Below are positions 63,696-64,000 of a stretch of 64,000 nt of DNA, one piece after another; within the stretch, counting starts at the first letter, position 1, and the number at the start of each line of letters is the position of its first letter. The notes beneath the pieces were generated by a model. That model did no database searches. It was not told the DNA's origin and was given only the letters and a program-made list of their open reading frames with translations. Origin of the DNA: Acanthopleura granulata (taxonomy: Eukaryota > Mollusca > Polyplacophora > Chitonida > Chitonidae); the NCBI GenBank assembly GCA_016165875.1, contig JABBOT010000080.1:43559772-43623771 (forward strand). The letters run 5' to 3'. The position numbers were made by a program, and so were the translations under genes.

Positions 63696-64000
63696 CACGG
63701 CTCTTTGACGTGATACCAAACTATAACAGAACAACACAACAGCGGTAGACTGATATTGCTGCAAACTTCACTAAAACATGATGTCAAGGACACTACCAGA
63801 CATGACGCCTCACAATTACATCGCAGAAGAACACTGGGTCCCCCACTATACTTCACCTGTTTACCATCAGCAGCTGGACTGAAGATCCCATGACTGCTAA
63901 GATTTTAGGTCAAAAATGTGGCCACATACTATAGTGAGACGGACTCTGTAATGAATTGACATGGCCAACGGAACCATCTCAGAATGTGACAAAACATCTA
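63696..64000. other. non-coding end of window
   Basis: No feature seen in the last 300 bases. Confidence 0.5.

Overview
The window looks like non-coding animal DNA, most likely from a mollusc or a closely related lophotrochozoan. It is AT-rich and has no long open reading frames: the longest on either strand is 143 codons and resembles no protein family I know. There are no operons, no closely packed genes, and no rRNA or tRNA genes. The taxonomic pointer is a tRNA-derived SINE at about 41.8 kb. Its 3' part (a GTATAAGTGAAAT...GGCGTAAAACACCAA segment followed by an AAATA-type tail) matches, from memory, the SINE tail common in bivalve and gastropod genomes. Degraded relatives lie near 55.9, 61.6 and 63.7 kb. 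Frequent TACATGTA-like words fit the same assignment. The assignment rests on recall, not on a search.

Layout. AT-rich background with homopolymer runs and simple repeats alternates with patches that are visibly richer in G+C and CpG and poor in repeats (about 20.9-21.2, 23.2-24.5, 26.3-29.5, 32.9-36.7, 38.9-39.8, 44.0-46.3, 47.8-50.6, 53.6-54.0, 55.0-55.3, 56.0-56.3, 57.2-57.8 and 59.2-60.5 kb). These patches contain many stops in all frames and many TAAT-core words. They look more like cis-regulatory or conserved non-coding elements than exons, but that needs a cross-species alignment. Tandem repeats are prominent: a 31-bp minisatellite (13.0-13.5 kb), a 37-bp repeat (31.0-31.2 kb), a compound cluster of 32-bp, about 21-bp, GT and 39-bp repeats (52.3-53.3 kb), and a 21-bp minisatellite (62.0-62.5 kb).

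Genes. No complete gene can be supported. A few short segments have good splice signals on both sides plus one open frame. The best are on the minus strand at 2750-2822 and 47828-47896, whose reading phases are compatible with splicing to each other. Signals of this quality are expected by chance in 64 kb, so they are listed as low-confidence exon candidates. The window is best read as a long intron or intergenic region, possibly the regulatory landscape of a developmental gene outside it. I found no evidence of a new multi-gene system, virus, CRISPR array or operon.
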